Assembly (NCBI RefSeq): GCF_013359685.1
Contig: NZ_JABFMV010000007.1
Location: forward strand, 62,001-126,000
Direction: 5' to 3'
Length of the DNA: 64,000 bases
From: Leifsonia sp. C5G2
Lineage (GTDB): Bacteria; Actinomycetota; Actinomycetes; Actinomycetales; Microbacteriaceae
Part shown: piece by piece, positions 37,948 through 47,165 of the stretch
Position numbering within the stretch: position 1 is the first letter of the stretch
Layout: every line of letters starts with the position of its first letter
Notes under the pieces: generated by a model
What the model saw: the letters and a program-made list of their open reading frames with translations, nothing else
Told to the model about the DNA's origin: nothing
The model's database searches: none
Made by a program: the position numbers and the translations under genes

Positions 37948-40199
37948 CGGACGACCGCCAGCAGGGCGACCGGGTACCGCTCGAAGACGGACGCGACGGC
38001 GACCCGGCCACGGAACTCGCGGCCCGTCAGCTCGTCGCGCATCGGCTCCTCCCCGAGGTCGAGCGTCGTCTCGGCCCAGCCGCCGGTCGCGGACAGCCCG
38101 ACGGGCAGGCGGGTGGCCAGCGCGATCGCGCCGCCGCGGTCGAAGCCGACCAGGTGCCCGGCGCGCGAGCCCTCCGCGTAGACCGGGCGGTAGCCGGTGA
38201 ACAGCTCCGGCCGGTCGCGGCGCAGGCGCAGCGCCTTCGCCGTGACCAGCACCTTGGCGGCGCCGGAGGAGTCGATGTCCGGGAGCCATCCCTCGTCGAT
38301 GTGGGCGAGCAGCCCGGCCGACACGTCGAACTCGACGGGACGCCGGTTGTCCGGGTCGACCAGCGACCGCTCCCAGCGCTCGGAGCCCTGGTAGACGTCC
38401 GGGATGCCCGGGGCGGCGAGCTGCAGCAGCTTCGCGCCCAGACCGTTGCTCGCGCCGGGACCGTCGATCACGGCGGACATCGCCTCCACCTCGGCCCGCA
38501 CCCGGTCGTCGTCGAAGGCGGCATCGACGGCGGCGGCCATGCGCGCCTCGAAGTCCGCATCGGGATCGGTCCACGCGGTCGAGGCGCCGGCCTCGCGCGC
38601 CGCCTTGATGGCGTAGTCCTGAAGCCGCTCGCGCGATGCCGGCCAGGCGCCGACGATCGACTGCCAGAGCAGGTTCTCGAGCGAGCCGTCGCCGAAGCCG
38701 ACCCGCTCGCGGACCGTGCGCAGGAACCGCTCCCAACGGCCGGGCAGCTCGGCGAGGACGTGGATGCGGGCCCGCGTGTCCTCCCCGCGCTTGGTGTCGT
38801 GGGTCGACAGCACGGTCATCGACTCGGGCAGGCGGCGCTGCCGGTCGACCTGCCTGCGGTGGAACTCCTCCGGTGAGATCGCGAACTCGGACGGGTCGCC
38901 GCCGACCTCGGTCAGCGACACCAGGCGGGTGAAGCGGTAGAAGGAGTTGTCCTCGACGCCCTTCGCCATCACGGCGCCGGTCGTCTGCTCGAACCGCTCG
39001 CCGAGGCGGTCGGTGATGCGGGCGATGACCTCGACGAGATCGGGCCGGGACTCGGCGGCGGCCAGGCGCGCCTCCTCCAGGTACTCCGCGCCGAAGGGGA
39101 GGTAGCTGCGGTACACCGGGAACCAGGCGGCGAGCTCGGCGACGGCGTCGGCCGTCTCCTCGTCGGTCCCCTCGCCCAGCTCGCGCACGACCCGCAGCAC
39201 CTCGGAGCGGAGGATGCCGTCGGCGACGGCCCGCTTGCGGCGGTGCGTCAGCTCGGTCCAGTCCTGGCTCTCCTCGCGTTCGTCGATCTCGCCCGCCAGC
39301 GCGGTCAGCGGGCCCTCGCCGGACGCGTCCACGAAGACGCGGTCCACGACCGCGAGCGCGTCGTACCCGGTCGTGCCCTGCACGGGCCAGTCGGGCATCC
39401 GCTCGTCGCCCTCGATGATCTTCTCGACCCAGATCGGCGCGTCGCCGGCCAGGGCGCGAAGCCGTTCGAGGTACTGCGCGGGGTCGCGCAGTCCGTCCGG
39501 ATGGTCGACGCGCAGCCCGTCCACCAGGCCCTCGTGCAGCCAGCGGCCGATCTCGCGATGGGTGTCGTCGAACACCGGCTGGTCCTCGACGCGCAGGCCC
39601 GCAAGGGTGGTCACCGCGAAGAAGCGCCGGTAGTTGAGCTCGGCGTCGGCGCGGCGCCACGACATGAGTTCGTAGTGCTGGCGCGCATGCACCTCGCGCG
39701 GCCTGCCGCCCTCGGTGCCCGGCGCGATCGGGAACCGGTGGTCGTAGTAGCGCAGCTCGCCGTCCTCGACGCGGAGGGCGTCCTCCTCGTCCGGGCCGTC
39801 GCCGAGGACCGGCAGCCGCAGCCGGCCGCGGCCGAACTCCCAGTCGATGTCGAAGAAGGAGGCGAAGCGCGACTCCTGGCCGTTCTGCAGCACATCCCAC
39901 CACCAGGCGTTCACGGCCGGGGTGGCGACGCCCATGTGGTTCGGCACGATGTCCACGAGCACCCTCAGCCCGCGGGCGTGGGCGGCCTCGGAGAACTCGC
40001 GCAGCGCCTCCGGCCCGCCGCGCGACTCGTCGACCCGGCTGTGGTCGACGACGTCGTAGCCGTGGGTTGAGCCGGGCTCGGCCTCCAGAAGGGGCGACAG
40101 GTACACCCAGTCGGCGCCGAGGCGCTGGAGGTGGTCGAGCACCTGGGCGGCATCGCGGAGAGTGAAGGCAGGGGAGATCTGGAGGCGGTAGGTGCTCAC
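37944..40199 (-). CDS. treY: Malto-oligosyltrehalose synthase
   Basis: This is a 751-residue GH13 enzyme, which turns the reducing end of a malto-oligosaccharide into a trehalose unit. Typical segments are [60 protein letters not shown] and [11 protein letters not shown]. The GTG at 40199 is chosen from the alignment of the conserved TYRLQ start; an upstream ATG at 40292 would add 31 unlikely residues. treYZ is a classical pair that makes trehalose from glycogen. Confidence 0.95.
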   Translation of the reverse strand: MSTYRLQISPAFTLRDAAQVLDHLQRLGADWVYLSPLLEAEPGSTHGYDVVDHSRVDESRGGPEALREFSEAAHARGLRVLVDIVPNHMGVATPAVNAWWWDVLQNGQESRFASFFDIDWEFGRGRLRLPVLGDGPDEEDALRVEDGELRYYDHRFPIAPGTEGGRPREVHARQHYELMSWRRADAELNYRRFFAVTTLAGLRVEDQPVFDDTHREIGRWLHEGLVDGLRVDHPDGLRDPAQYLERLRALAGDAPIWVEKIIEGDERMPDWPVQGTTGYDALAVVDRVFVDASGEGPLTALAGEIDEREESQDWTELTHRRKRAVADGILRSEVLRVVRELGEGTDEETADAVAELAAWFPVYRSYLPFGAEYLEEARLAAAESRPDLVEVIARITDRLGERFEQTTGAVMAKGVEDNSFYRFTRLVSLTEVGGDPSEFAISPEEFHRRQVDRQRRLPESMTVLSTHDTKRGEDTRARIHVLAELPGRWERFLRTVRERVGFGDGSLENLLWQSIVGAWPASRERLQDYAIKAAREAGASTAWTDPDADFEARMAAAVDAAFDDDRVRAEVEAMSAVIDGPGASNGLGAKLLQLAAPGIPDVYQGSERWERSLVDPDNRRPVEFDVSAGLLAHIDEGWLPDIDSSGAAKVLVTAKALRLRRDRPELFTGYRPVYAEGSRAGHLVGFDRGGAIALATRLPVGLSATGGWAETTLDLGEEPMRDELTGREFRGRVAVASVFERYPVALLAVVR

Positions 40200-40372
40200 C
40201 GTCTCATTGTCCGGGAGACGATGGGGCGCGTGTAGGCCTTGAAATAGCGAGCCGAGCCCACTACTGGCGGCCCGGCGGTCCCGGGTTGACATCTCGGCCG
40301 GATGGGACGGGGTAGACGGGTGCCGGACTCGGTGGGAGCGTCGGAGACAACCGGACCACGAAAGGGGACGTC

Positions 40373-40546
40373 ATGGGACTCGACGACAAGATCGAGAACG
40401 CGGGCGAGAAGCTCGGGGGCAACGCCAAGGAGGCCACCGGCAAGGCGACCGGCGACGAGCGCCTGGAGGCCGAAGGCAAGGGCGACCAGGTCAAGGCCGA
40501 CGTGAAGCAGGCCGGCGAGAAGATCAAGGACGCCTTCAAGCACTGA
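40373..40546 (+). CDS. CsbD-family stress protein
   Basis: This is a 57-residue CsbD-like protein: MGLDDKIENAGEKLGGNAKE, then ATGKATGDERLEAEGKGDQVK. The repeats of charged residues with KEATGKATGD are diagnostic of this stress-induced family of unknown biochemical role. The ATG follows AAAGGGG. A strong hairpin with a T-rich tail follows the stop. Confidence 0.92.
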   Translation: MGLDDKIENAGEKLGGNAKEATGKATGDERLEAEGKGDQVKADVKQAGEKIKDAFKH

Positions 40547-40563
40547 CGCGCGGGATCGAAGCC

Positions 40564-40597
40564 GCCCCCGTCCGGACCGCCGGGCGGGGGCTTCTTC
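40564..40597 (+). terminator. Intrinsic terminator after CsbD gene
   Basis: GCCCCCG (40564-40570) pairs with CGGGGGC (40585-40591), followed by TTCTTCG. It lies 18 bases after the stop. It is one of the few hairpins here with a T-rich tail. Confidence 0.8.
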
Positions 40598-40686
40598 GTG
40601 CGCGGAGCGCTCCGCGACCGGCTTCACCGCCCGTTCATCGGAGATTCGTCTATCGTTCACCGCCCGCGCGGAGTAACTTCCCGGTC

Positions 40687-41016
40687 ATGGGAGACCGAGC
40701 GGACCGCGCACGGGCGTGGCGGAGGGTGTGGATCGGCGGCGCGCTGACCGCCCTCGCCCTGGCCGCCACCGTCGCGCTGTGCATCGCGATCCCGACGCAG
40801 GGGGAGAACCCGCGCGCCTGGGGCGTCATCGTGTGCGGGCTCGTCACGGTGGAGGTCTGCGCGCAGCTGACCGTGCGCAACCGCCGCCTGCTGCGGCACT
40901 ACCGCGGCGAGGATCTGGCGCCCGGGCGAGCGCGGCTCGGCGCGGGTAGACGCGTGTCCGCGCGGCTGCATCATTCGGCGGCGGGCGCTCAGGTGCGCGC
41001 GAAGGCCGCCCGGTAG
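40687..41016 (+). CDS. Small membrane protein, unknown function
   Basis: This is a 109-residue protein with two membrane segments (about residues 16-35 and 44-62: IGGALTALALAATVALCIAI, WGVIVCGLVTVEVCAQL) and an Arg-rich C-terminal tail. The start is ATG at 40687. Its 3' end overlaps the convergent AraC-type gene by 28 bases. No family is recognised. Confidence 0.6.
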   Translation: MGDRADRARAWRRVWIGGALTALALAATVALCIAIPTQGENPRAWGVIVCGLVTVEVCAQLTVRNRRLLRHYRGEDLAPGRARLGAGRRVSARLHHSAAGAQVRAKAAR

Positions 41017-41939
41017 CGCGTCGGCGGGACCCCGACCTCCGCGTCGAAGTGATGGCGCAACAGGGTCGCGCTGCCGAAGCCGCAGCGGCGGGCGACCTCG
41101 TCGATGGGCAGGTCGGTGGTCTCCAGCAGCAGGCGGGCGTGCAGGATGCGCTGCGTCGTGAGCCACTGCATCGGCGGCACCCCGGTCTCGGCGACGAACC
41201 GGCGGGAGAAGCTGCGGGTCGACATGTGGACGCGTTCGGCCAGGCTGCTCACCGTGTGCGCCTCATCGAGCCGGTCGGTCAGCTGGTCCAGCAGTTCGCT
41301 GAAGGTGTCGTCCTCGCAGTCGCTGACCGGCTTGTCGATGTACTGCCGCTGGCCGCCGTCGCGCTGCGGCGGGACGACCATGTTGCGCGCGATCGTGTTG
41401 GCGACGGCGCTGCCCAGCTCGCGGCGGACCAGGTGGAGGCTGGCGTCGATGCCGGCGGAGGTTCCGGCGCTGGTGATGATGCGGCCGTCGTCGACGAAGA
41501 GCACGTCGGGGTCGACGCGGGCCTCGGGGAAGCGGCGCTGCAGTTCGTCGGCGTAACGCCAGTGCGTGGTGACGTCGCGGCCGTCGAGGAGGCCGGCGGC
41601 GCCGAGGGCGAAGGCGCCGGAGCAGACGCTGAGCAGGATGGCGCCGCGGTCGTAGGCGCGGCGGAGCGCATCCAGGAACTCCGGCGGGTACTCGTCGCGC
41701 ACGGTCGCCGCGGGGACCGCGATCAGGTCGGCATCCTCCATGGCCTCGAGGCCGTAGGGGGCGGTGAGGGTCACGCCGGTCGGGCTCAGCACAGGAGTCT
41801 GCGGATCGATGGTGCACACCCGGAAGTCGAACGGCTCGAGCCCGGCATAGCTGCGGTCGAGTCCGAAGACCTCGCAGACGACGCCGAACTCGAACATGGC
41901 GAAGTCGTCGATCAGGGGGACCGCGACGGATCGGATCAT
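40989..41939 (-). CDS. GlxA/FtrA-like transcriptional regulator (DJ-1 domain + AraC HTH)
   Basis: This is a 316-residue protein. Residues 1-180 are a DJ-1/PfpI-like domain with LLSVCSGAFALGAAGLLDGR and TTHWRYADELQRRFP, the nucleophile-elbow region typical of GlxA/FtrA. Residues 215-312 are an AraC helix-turn-helix (SLAERVHMSTRSFSRRFVAE, VARRCGFGSATLLRHHF). Family members activate catabolic genes. It is divergent from a short gene at 42026, with a palindrome between them, which may be its site. Confidence 0.93.
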   Translation of the reverse strand: MIRSVAVPLIDDFAMFEFGVVCEVFGLDRSYAGLEPFDFRVCTIDPQTPVLSPTGVTLTAPYGLEAMEDADLIAVPAATVRDEYPPEFLDALRRAYDRGAILLSVCSGAFALGAAGLLDGRDVTTHWRYADELQRRFPEARVDPDVLFVDDGRIITSAGTSAGIDASLHLVRRELGSAVANTIARNMVVPPQRDGGQRQYIDKPVSDCEDDTFSELLDQLTDRLDEAHTVSSLAERVHMSTRSFSRRFVAETGVPPMQWLTTQRILHARLLLETTDLPIDEVARRCGFGSATLLRHHFDAEVGVPPTRYRAAFART

Positions 41940-42001
41940 GGCCGCCAGTGTAGTGGCCGAATGTTTGCGAAGGTAGACCGAAAGCCAGCTCGTGTCCGAA
42001 T

Positions 42002-42022
42002 CTTTACGCCCGTAACGTAAAG
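42002..42022. promoter_or_regulatory. Palindrome before gene at 42026
   Basis: CTTTACG (42002-42008) and CGTAAAG (42016-42022) are perfect 7-base complements with a 7-base spacer. They lie between the divergent AraC-type gene and the short gene and overlap the ribosome site AAAGG of the latter. An operator or a translation-masking hairpin are both possible. Confidence 0.5.
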
Positions 42023-42025
42023 GTC

Positions 42026-42241
42026 ATGGCAAACACGACGTGGACACAGGGCATCGACCACGGCTGGGTGGCTCGCCCGGCCCGCACGAACGGCGGCCGG
42101 CCGGTCGCCAAGCGGCGCTTCCTCCTCAGCGAGTGGCTGCCGTCGGCGATCCTCGCCCGCGGCGGATCCGTCACCCGCGAGAGCGACCGCGCGCTGAGCG
42201 ACCTGCGCGCGGCGCAGTCCGCCCGCGAGACCGGCCGCTGA
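42026..42241 (+). CDS. Small protein, unknown function (71 residues)
   Basis: This is a 71-residue basic protein (MANTTWTQGIDHGWVARPAR, then LLSEWLPSAILARGGS) with no membrane segment. AAAGG lies 4 bases before the ATG. It is divergent from the AraC-type gene and followed by an array of small palindromes. No family is recognised, so its reality rests on the ribosome site and position. Confidence 0.5.
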   Translation: MANTTWTQGIDHGWVARPARTNGGRPVAKRRFLLSEWLPSAILARGGSVTRESDRALSDLRAAQSARETGR

Positions 42242-42251
42242 CCGCTCCACG

Positions 42252-42410
42252 ATTCGTGACGAATCGGCGCCGTTCGTCGCGAACGGTCGCCGTTCGTCAC
42301 GAATCGGCGGAGCCCACGCCCGACTTCCGGCGCCTCCTTCTCGCATCGTGGGGCTGCGGCTCGTCACGAATGGGACCTGTTCGTGACGAATGGCGCCCGT
42401 TCGTCACGAA
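42252..42410. repeat. Array of six ATTCG-N3-CGAAT-type palindromes
   Basis: Units lie at 42252-42264 (ATTCGTGACGAAT), 42271-42285 (CGTTCGTCGCGAACG), 42291-42304 (CGTTCGTCACGAAT), 42361-42370 (TCGTCACGAA), 42380-42390 (TTCGTGACGAA) and 42400-42410 (TTCGTCACGAA). All share TCG-N3-CGA. They fill the convergent gap between the 71-residue gene and a LacI gene; the last covers the LacI stop at 42404-42406. Confidence 0.8.
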
Positions 42411-43486
42411 TCGGCGGGGATAGGGGTCGGGGCGGCGACGGAGGCGCGACGGATGAGGGCGGCGTCGAAGACGACGGACTCGTCGTCGACGCGCTCGCCG
42501 TGGATGCGCTGCAGCGCGAGCCGCGCGGCAGCGGCGCCGAGCTCGTAGATCGGCTGCTCGACGACCGTCAGCGGCGGCGTGGTGATGCCGGTCCAGTCCG
42601 CGTTGTCGAAGGCGATCAGGGAGACGTCCTCGGGGATGCGCAGGCCGAGCGTGCGGATGGTCTGGAACACCGTCATGGCGATGAGGCTGTCCGATGCGAT
42701 GATCGCCGTCGCGGGTTCGTCGCCCAGTAGCAGCTCGCGGGTGACCACATCCACGCCCCGCCGCCTGGCGTCGAGCCGGATGCCGCGCTCCGGCGACGGG
42801 ACGCCCGCATCGGTGAGCGCCTGCATCACGCCGTCGACGCGGTCGGCCACGCTGGACATGGTGATCGTCCCGCCGGGGACGTAGGCCGGCTCCGGGTAGG
42901 GCTGCGTCGAGACGAACGCGATCCTACGGTGCCCCTCCGCGAGCAGCTCGGCGGTGGCGCGGGCCGCAGCGGTGCGGTTGTCGACCGTGACCGAGTCGTA
43001 GCGGTGGCCGTCCGCGCGGCGGTCCAGCAGCACCAGGGGGCGGCCGGCCGCGGCGACGGTCGCGAGGTGCGAGACGTGGGCGGAGGATGCGGGCGCGACG
43101 ATGAGCGCATCCACCTGCTTGTCGAGGAGCACGTCGACGGCCGCTTCCTCCGCGTCCACGTCCTCGTCCGAGTTGGTGAGGATGACGTCATAGCCTGCGG
43201 CGCTCGCGACATCGGAGATGCCGCGCATCGCGTGCGCGAAGAACGGGTTCTCGATGTCGCCGACCACCACGCCGATCGTGTTCGACCGGCCCGTGTTCAT
43301 CGAGCGGGCCAGCGCGTTCGGGCGGTAGTTGAGCTCCTCCGCGGCGGCGAGCACGCGTGAGCGCACCGCGTCGCTCACCTGGCCGTAGTCGCCGAGTGCG
43401 CGGGCCGCCGTCGCCTTGGAGACCTTCGCCGCGCGGGCGATGTCGGCGACGGTGACGGCGCGCCGCGATGCGGGGCGTGGGGACAT
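42404..43486 (-). CDS. LacI-family transcriptional regulator of the amino-acid ABC operon
   Basis: This is a 360-residue LacI regulator. The helix-turn-helix is VTVADIARAAKVSKATAARA and the hinge is YRPNALARSMNTGRSNTIGV, followed by a periplasmic-binding-type ligand domain. The ATG at 43486 follows GGAAGGG; the frame extends further upstream without support. It is divergent from the ABC operon at 43675, and two copies of GAGACCGGTCTC lie in the gap, the expected LacI operators. The ligand is probably the operon's substrate or a product. Confidence 0.93.
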   Translation of the reverse strand: MSPRPASRRAVTVADIARAAKVSKATAARALGDYGQVSDAVRSRVLAAAEELNYRPNALARSMNTGRSNTIGVVVGDIENPFFAHAMRGISDVASAAGYDVILTNSDEDVDAEEAAVDVLLDKQVDALIVAPASSAHVSHLATVAAAGRPLVLLDRRADGHRYDSVTVDNRTAAARATAELLAEGHRRIAFVSTQPYPEPAYVPGGTITMSSVADRVDGVMQALTDAGVPSPERGIRLDARRRGVDVVTRELLLGDEPATAIIASDSLIAMTVFQTIRTLGLRIPEDVSLIAFDNADWTGITTPPLTVVEQPIYELGAAAARLALQRIHGERVDDESVVFDAALIRRASVAAPTPIPADS

Positions 43487-43561
43487 CCGTGAGCCCTTCC
43501 TGTTTCGCACATCCCGTGTTGACGAATCCGGGAGAGGTGTTGTAGCGTCCCAGAAAACCAA

Positions 43562-43602
43562 CTGAGACCGGTCTCAGCGTAATCGTCAGAGACCGGTCTC
43601 AG
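43562..43602. promoter_or_regulatory. Twin LacI-type operators GAGACCGGTCTC
   Basis: CTGAGACCGGTCTCAG at 43562-43577 is a perfect 16-base palindrome. CAGAGACCGGTCTCAG at 43587-43602 keeps the 12-base core. Centres are 25 bases apart, in the gap between the LacI gene and the ABC operon it should control. The central CG is typical of LacI operators. Confidence 0.85.
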
Positions 43603-43674
43603 CAACCAAGAGATCGACGAGGATCGCACGTCCTGTTTCTCGCCGACCAGCCCCCACACGATTGGACACCCGCA

Positions 43675-44541
43675 GTGAAACGACGCACCCTCCTCCGGCC
43701 GGCAGCACTGCTGGCCGCCGCGGCCTCCGCCGCCCTGGTCCTCGCGGCCTGCAGCGCAGGCGGCGCCTCCGGTTCGGCCACCAAGGACAACCCGTACGGT
43801 CTCATCGAGGCCGGAACCGTCCGCGTGGCGAGCCTGGGCGACTCCAAGCCCTACACCTTCACCGACGCGAGCGGCACGTTCACCGGCTTCGACGTCGAGC
43901 TCTTCACCGACGTCGCCAAGCGCGCGGGCATCGGCAAGCCGGTCTTCACGGGCCAGGACTTCTCCGGCCTGCTCGCCGCGGTCGCCAACCACCAGTTCGA
44001 CGTCGGCGTCGCGGCCATCGGCATCACCGCCGAGCGCAAGAAGACGGTCGACTTCTCCGACGGCTACCTCGCCGGCTACCTGACCGTCCTCACCACCAAG
44101 ACCAGCGGCATCGACGACGTCAAGGGCCTCGACGGCAAGCGCCTCGGCGTCGTGCAGGGCACGCTCCAGGAGGCGTACGCGGTCAAGAACTTCCCGAAGG
44201 CGAGCCTCGTCCGCTTCCCCGACAACAACGCCGCCGTCTCCGCCCTCAACAGCGGCTCGGTGGATGCGCACTTCCTCGACTACGAGGCGGCGAAGAGCTA
44301 CGTGACGCAGTACCCGGCGCTCAAGGACGCCGAGGACATCCCGTCGTTCGACGCCCCCGCCGGCTTCGCCATCGCCAAGGGCAACCCGGCCCTCAAGAAC
44401 GCCCTGAACAAGGGACTGCACGAGGCGATGGAGGACGGCACCTGGAAGAAGCTCTACCAGAAGTGGTTCCCGGGCTCGCCGATGCCGAAGCAGTACCTGC
44501 CCAAGGCGGAGCAGTCCTCGACGCCGACCCCCTCGAAGTAG
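43675..44541 (+). CDS. Polar amino-acid ABC transporter, substrate-binding lipoprotein
   Basis: This is a 288-residue binding protein. The signal peptide ends in [10 protein letters not shown], a lipobox with Cys near residue 26. The mature part is the SBP_bac_3 fold: [20 protein letters not shown], then [35 protein letters not shown]. It should capture a polar amino acid or opine outside the cell. The GTG at 43675 has no clear ribosome site. It is the first gene of an ABC-oxidoreductase operon under the divergent LacI. Confidence 0.92.
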   Translation: MKRRTLLRPAALLAAAASAALVLAACSAGGASGSATKDNPYGLIEAGTVRVASLGDSKPYTFTDASGTFTGFDVELFTDVAKRAGIGKPVFTGQDFSGLLAAVANHQFDVGVAAIGITAERKKTVDFSDGYLAGYLTVLTTKTSGIDDVKGLDGKRLGVVQGTLQEAYAVKNFPKASLVRFPDNNAAVSALNSGSVDAHFLDYEAAKSYVTQYPALKDAEDIPSFDAPAGFAIAKGNPALKNALNKGLHEAMEDGTWKKLYQKWFPGSPMPKQYLPKAEQSSTPTPSK

Positions 44542-44562
44542 GAGACCCGCAGGGAGATCCCC

Positions 44563-45351
44563 ATGGACTGGCTCACCACCATCACGCACACCTTCTTCGA
44601 CATCCCCTCGATGCTGCAGGTCTTCCCGCAGCTGCTGGGCGTCGGACTCGTCAACACGCTGATCATCTCGATCGCGGCGACCGTCATCGGCGTCGTGCTC
44701 GGCATGGTGGTCGCCGTCATGGGGATCTCCACCTCCCGCTGGCTGCGCATCCCCGCCCGCATCTACACGGACGTGTTCCGCGGCCTGCCGGCGATCCTCA
44801 CCATCCTGCTCATCGGGCAGGGCTTCGCACGGTTCTCGCAGTCGATCTTCGGGCCGTCGCCGTACCCCCTCGGCATCCTCGCCCTGTCCCTGATCGCCGC
44901 CGCGTACATCGGCGAGATCTTCCGGGCAGGCATCCAGAGCGTCGACCGCGGGCAGCTGGAGGCGTGCCGCGCGCTCGGCCTCAGCTACGCCAAGGCGATG
45001 GCGCTCGTCGTGGTGCCGCAGGGCATCCGCCGCGTGCTGCCGGCGCTGGTCAACCAGTTCATCGCGATCGTGAAGGACTCCAGCCTGGTGTACTTCCTCG
45101 GCCTGCTGGTCGGCGAGCGGGAGCTGTTCCGCGTCGGTCAGGACGCCGCGGTGCTCACCGGCAACCTGTCGCCGCTGGTGCTGGCCGGTCTGTTCTACCT
45201 GGTCATCACTGTCCCGCTGACCCACCTGGTCAACTACTTCGACAACCGTTTCCGCACCGGACGCCGGAAGCCGGCGCCGCCGAAGAGCGGCCTGGACGAG
45301 CTGGACGAGGTCCAGCCTCCCGCGCCGATCACCCTCGGGAGCAACACATGA
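44563..45351 (+). CDS. Amino-acid ABC transporter permease
   Basis: This is a 262-residue HisM/GlnP-type permease with about five membrane helices. The EAA-like loop is EACRALGLSYAKAMALVVVP followed by QGIRRVLPALVNQF. The ATG at 44563 lies 21 bases after the binding-protein stop. A hydrophilic tail follows the last helix. The TGA overlaps the ATPase ATG (ATGA). No second permease gene is seen, so it may act as a homodimer. Confidence 0.92.
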   Translation: MDWLTTITHTFFDIPSMLQVFPQLLGVGLVNTLIISIAATVIGVVLGMVVAVMGISTSRWLRIPARIYTDVFRGLPAILTILLIGQGFARFSQSIFGPSPYPLGILALSLIAAAYIGEIFRAGIQSVDRGQLEACRALGLSYAKAMALVVVPQGIRRVLPALVNQFIAIVKDSSLVYFLGLLVGERELFRVGQDAAVLTGNLSPLVLAGLFYLVITVPLTHLVNYFDNRFRTGRRKPAPPKSGLDELDEVQPPAPITLGSNT

Positions 45352-46118
45352 CGTACACCTCGCCCCTCCCCGCCCAGCAGACGCCCGACTTCCGCGGCTC
45401 CGCCCTCGACCTCGTCGACCTGACGATGGCGTACGGCGACATCGATGTGCTCCGCGGTGTGTCGATCTCGGTCGCGCCGGGCACCACCACCTGCGTGATC
45501 GGGCCGTCCGGCTCGGGCAAGTCGACGTTGCTCCGCGGCGTCAACCGGCTGCACGAGCCGAAGGGCGGCGACGTCCGGCTCGACGGCGAGAGCATCCTGG
45601 GCACGAAGCCCGACGTGCTCCGCCGGCGCATCGGCCTGGTCTTCCAGCACTTCAACCTGTTCCCGGACCACACCGCGCTCCAGAACGTCATGCTCGCGCT
45701 GCGCAGCGTCAAGCGGATGCCGAAGGCCGAGGCGAAGCGGATCGCCGAGGAGCGACTGATCGAGGTCGGGCTCGGCGAGCGGATGGACCACCGCCCGCGC
45801 GACCTCTCCGGCGGCCAGCAGCAGCGCGTCGCGATCGCCCGCGCCCTCGCGATGGAGCCGGAGGTGATGCTCTTCGACGAGGTCACCAGCGCGCTCGACC
45901 CCGAGCTCGTGAAGGGTGTGCTCAACCTCATGGCCGACCTGGGCCGTCGCGGGATGACGATGGTCGTCGTCACCCACGAGATGAACTTCGCCCGCAAGGT
46001 GGCCGACCAGGTCGTCTTCATGGACGAGGGCCGGGTCGTGGAGGCCGGGCGTCCGGACGACCTGTTCGACCGGCCGCAGAGCCCGCGGCTGCAGCGCTTC
46101 CTGTCGGAGGTGCTGTGA
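45348..46118 (+). CDS. Amino-acid ABC transporter ATP-binding protein
   Basis: This is a 256-residue ATPase of the GlnQ/HisP type. Walker A is GPSGSGKST, the Q loop is GLVFQHFNLFPDHTALQNV, the signature is LSGGQQQR and Walker B is VMLFDEVTSALDPE, followed by VVVTHEM. It starts inside the permease stop (ATGA). Its stop is overlapped by the GTG of the next gene, so the oxidoreductase is coupled to transport. Confidence 0.95.
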   Translation: MTYTSPLPAQQTPDFRGSALDLVDLTMAYGDIDVLRGVSISVAPGTTTCVIGPSGSGKSTLLRGVNRLHEPKGGDVRLDGESILGTKPDVLRRRIGLVFQHFNLFPDHTALQNVMLALRSVKRMPKAEAKRIAEERLIEVGLGERMDHRPRDLSGGQQQRVAIARALAMEPEVMLFDEVTSALDPELVKGVLNLMADLGRRGMTMVVVTHEMNFARKVADQVVFMDEGRVVEAGRPDDLFDRPQSPRLQRFLSEVL

Positions 46119-47137
46119 GCGACGAGCGCGCGATCCGTGTCGGCCTGATCGGGTACGGCGTCGCCGGGCGGGTGTTCCACGCGCCGTTCCTCGCGGCGGA
46201 CCCGGCGTTCGAACTCGCCGCGGTCGTCACCTCGCAGGCCGACCGGCTGGCCGCCGACCATCCGGACGCGACAGCGGTGGACGATGTGGATGCGCTGCTC
46301 GCGCATCCCGGACTCGAGCTGGTGGTCGTCGCCTCGCCCACCCTGCTGCACGTCGCGCACGCCGAGGCGGCGATCGATGCGGGGGTCGCGACGGTCGTCG
46401 ACAAGCCGTTCGCACCGGACGTGGCATCCGGTCGCGCCCTGGTCGAGCGGGCCCGAGCCGCAGGCGTGCCGTTCACGGTCTTCCAGAACCGGCGCTGGGA
46501 CGGCGACTTCCTGACGCTGCAGCAGCTGGTCGCCGACGGCTCGCTCGGCGACGTCCGGCGGTTCGAGTCGCGATTCGAGTGGTGGAAGCCCTCGGTCGAC
46601 GACTCCTGGAAGTCGACCACCGGCGCGGAGGAGGGAGGAGGCATCCTGTTCGACCTGGGCGCCCACCTCATCGACCAGGCCCTGCTGCTGTTCGGCCCGG
46701 CGAGTGTGAGCCATGCCGAGGTGCGCAACCGCCGCGGCGGGGGCGCGGACGATGACGCGCTGGTCGTCCTCGAGCACGCCTCCGGCACGACGAGCGAGCT
46801 CTGGATGAGCGCGGTCGCGCCCCTCGTCGGCCCGCGCTTCCGTGCGCTCGGCTCGGAGGGCGGGTTCGTCTCGTGGGGCCTCGACCCGCAGGAGGGGCAG
46901 CTCTTGGGCGGCATGCGCCCGGGCGATCCGCGCCTCGGCCGCGCCGAGCATCCCGCACGGGTCGGGACCGACGCCCACCCCGGCGAGCTCCCGCTCGCTC
47001 CCGGCGACTACGCCGGCTTCTACCGGCAGCTCGCCGCCGCACTGCGCGGCCGGGCGCCGCTGCCCGTCGACCCGGCCGGGCCGCTCGCCGTGCTCGACCT
47101 GATCGGGTCGGCCCGGGCGTACGCCGCGGCGCACTGA
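46115..47137 (+). CDS. Gfo/Idh/MocA-type NAD(P)-dependent oxidoreductase
   Basis: This is a 340-residue oxidoreductase. The N-terminal Rossmann fold is IRVGLIGYGVAGRVFHAPFL. The family EKP motif reads VVDKPFA (Asp for Glu). The C-terminal domain holds GGGILFDLGAHLIDQALLLF. It starts with GTG at 46115, overlapping the ATPase stop. It should oxidise or reduce a C-OH group in the imported compound or its product. Confidence 0.9.
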   Translation: MSDERAIRVGLIGYGVAGRVFHAPFLAADPAFELAAVVTSQADRLAADHPDATAVDDVDALLAHPGLELVVVASPTLLHVAHAEAAIDAGVATVVDKPFAPDVASGRALVERARAAGVPFTVFQNRRWDGDFLTLQQLVADGSLGDVRRFESRFEWWKPSVDDSWKSTTGAEEGGGILFDLGAHLIDQALLLFGPASVSHAEVRNRRGGGADDDALVVLEHASGTTSELWMSAVAPLVGPRFRALGSEGGFVSWGLDPQEGQLLGGMRPGDPRLGRAEHPARVGTDAHPGELPLAPGDYAGFYRQLAAALRGRAPLPVDPAGPLAVLDLIGSARAYAAAH

Positions 47138-47165
47138 ACGAACTAGGAAAGAAGGAAGCACCACC

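Noticed and set aside
36247-39903. A 1218-residue minus-strand frame that would fuse an unknown N-terminus to TreZ.
   Set aside because: The first 650 residues are TreY read in another frame. TreZ has its own ATG at 37947 overlapping the TreY stop.
42252-42410. Possible CRISPR array, because of regularly repeated 11-15-base units.
   Set aside because: Units are palindromic, shorter than CRISPR repeats and irregularly spaced (14-70 bases), and no cas gene is near.
43375-45225. A 616-residue minus-strand frame opposite the amino-acid ABC genes.
   Set aside because: Its sequence is made of Val, Arg, Glu and Asp runs with no domain, while the opposite strand holds a clear binding protein and permease.
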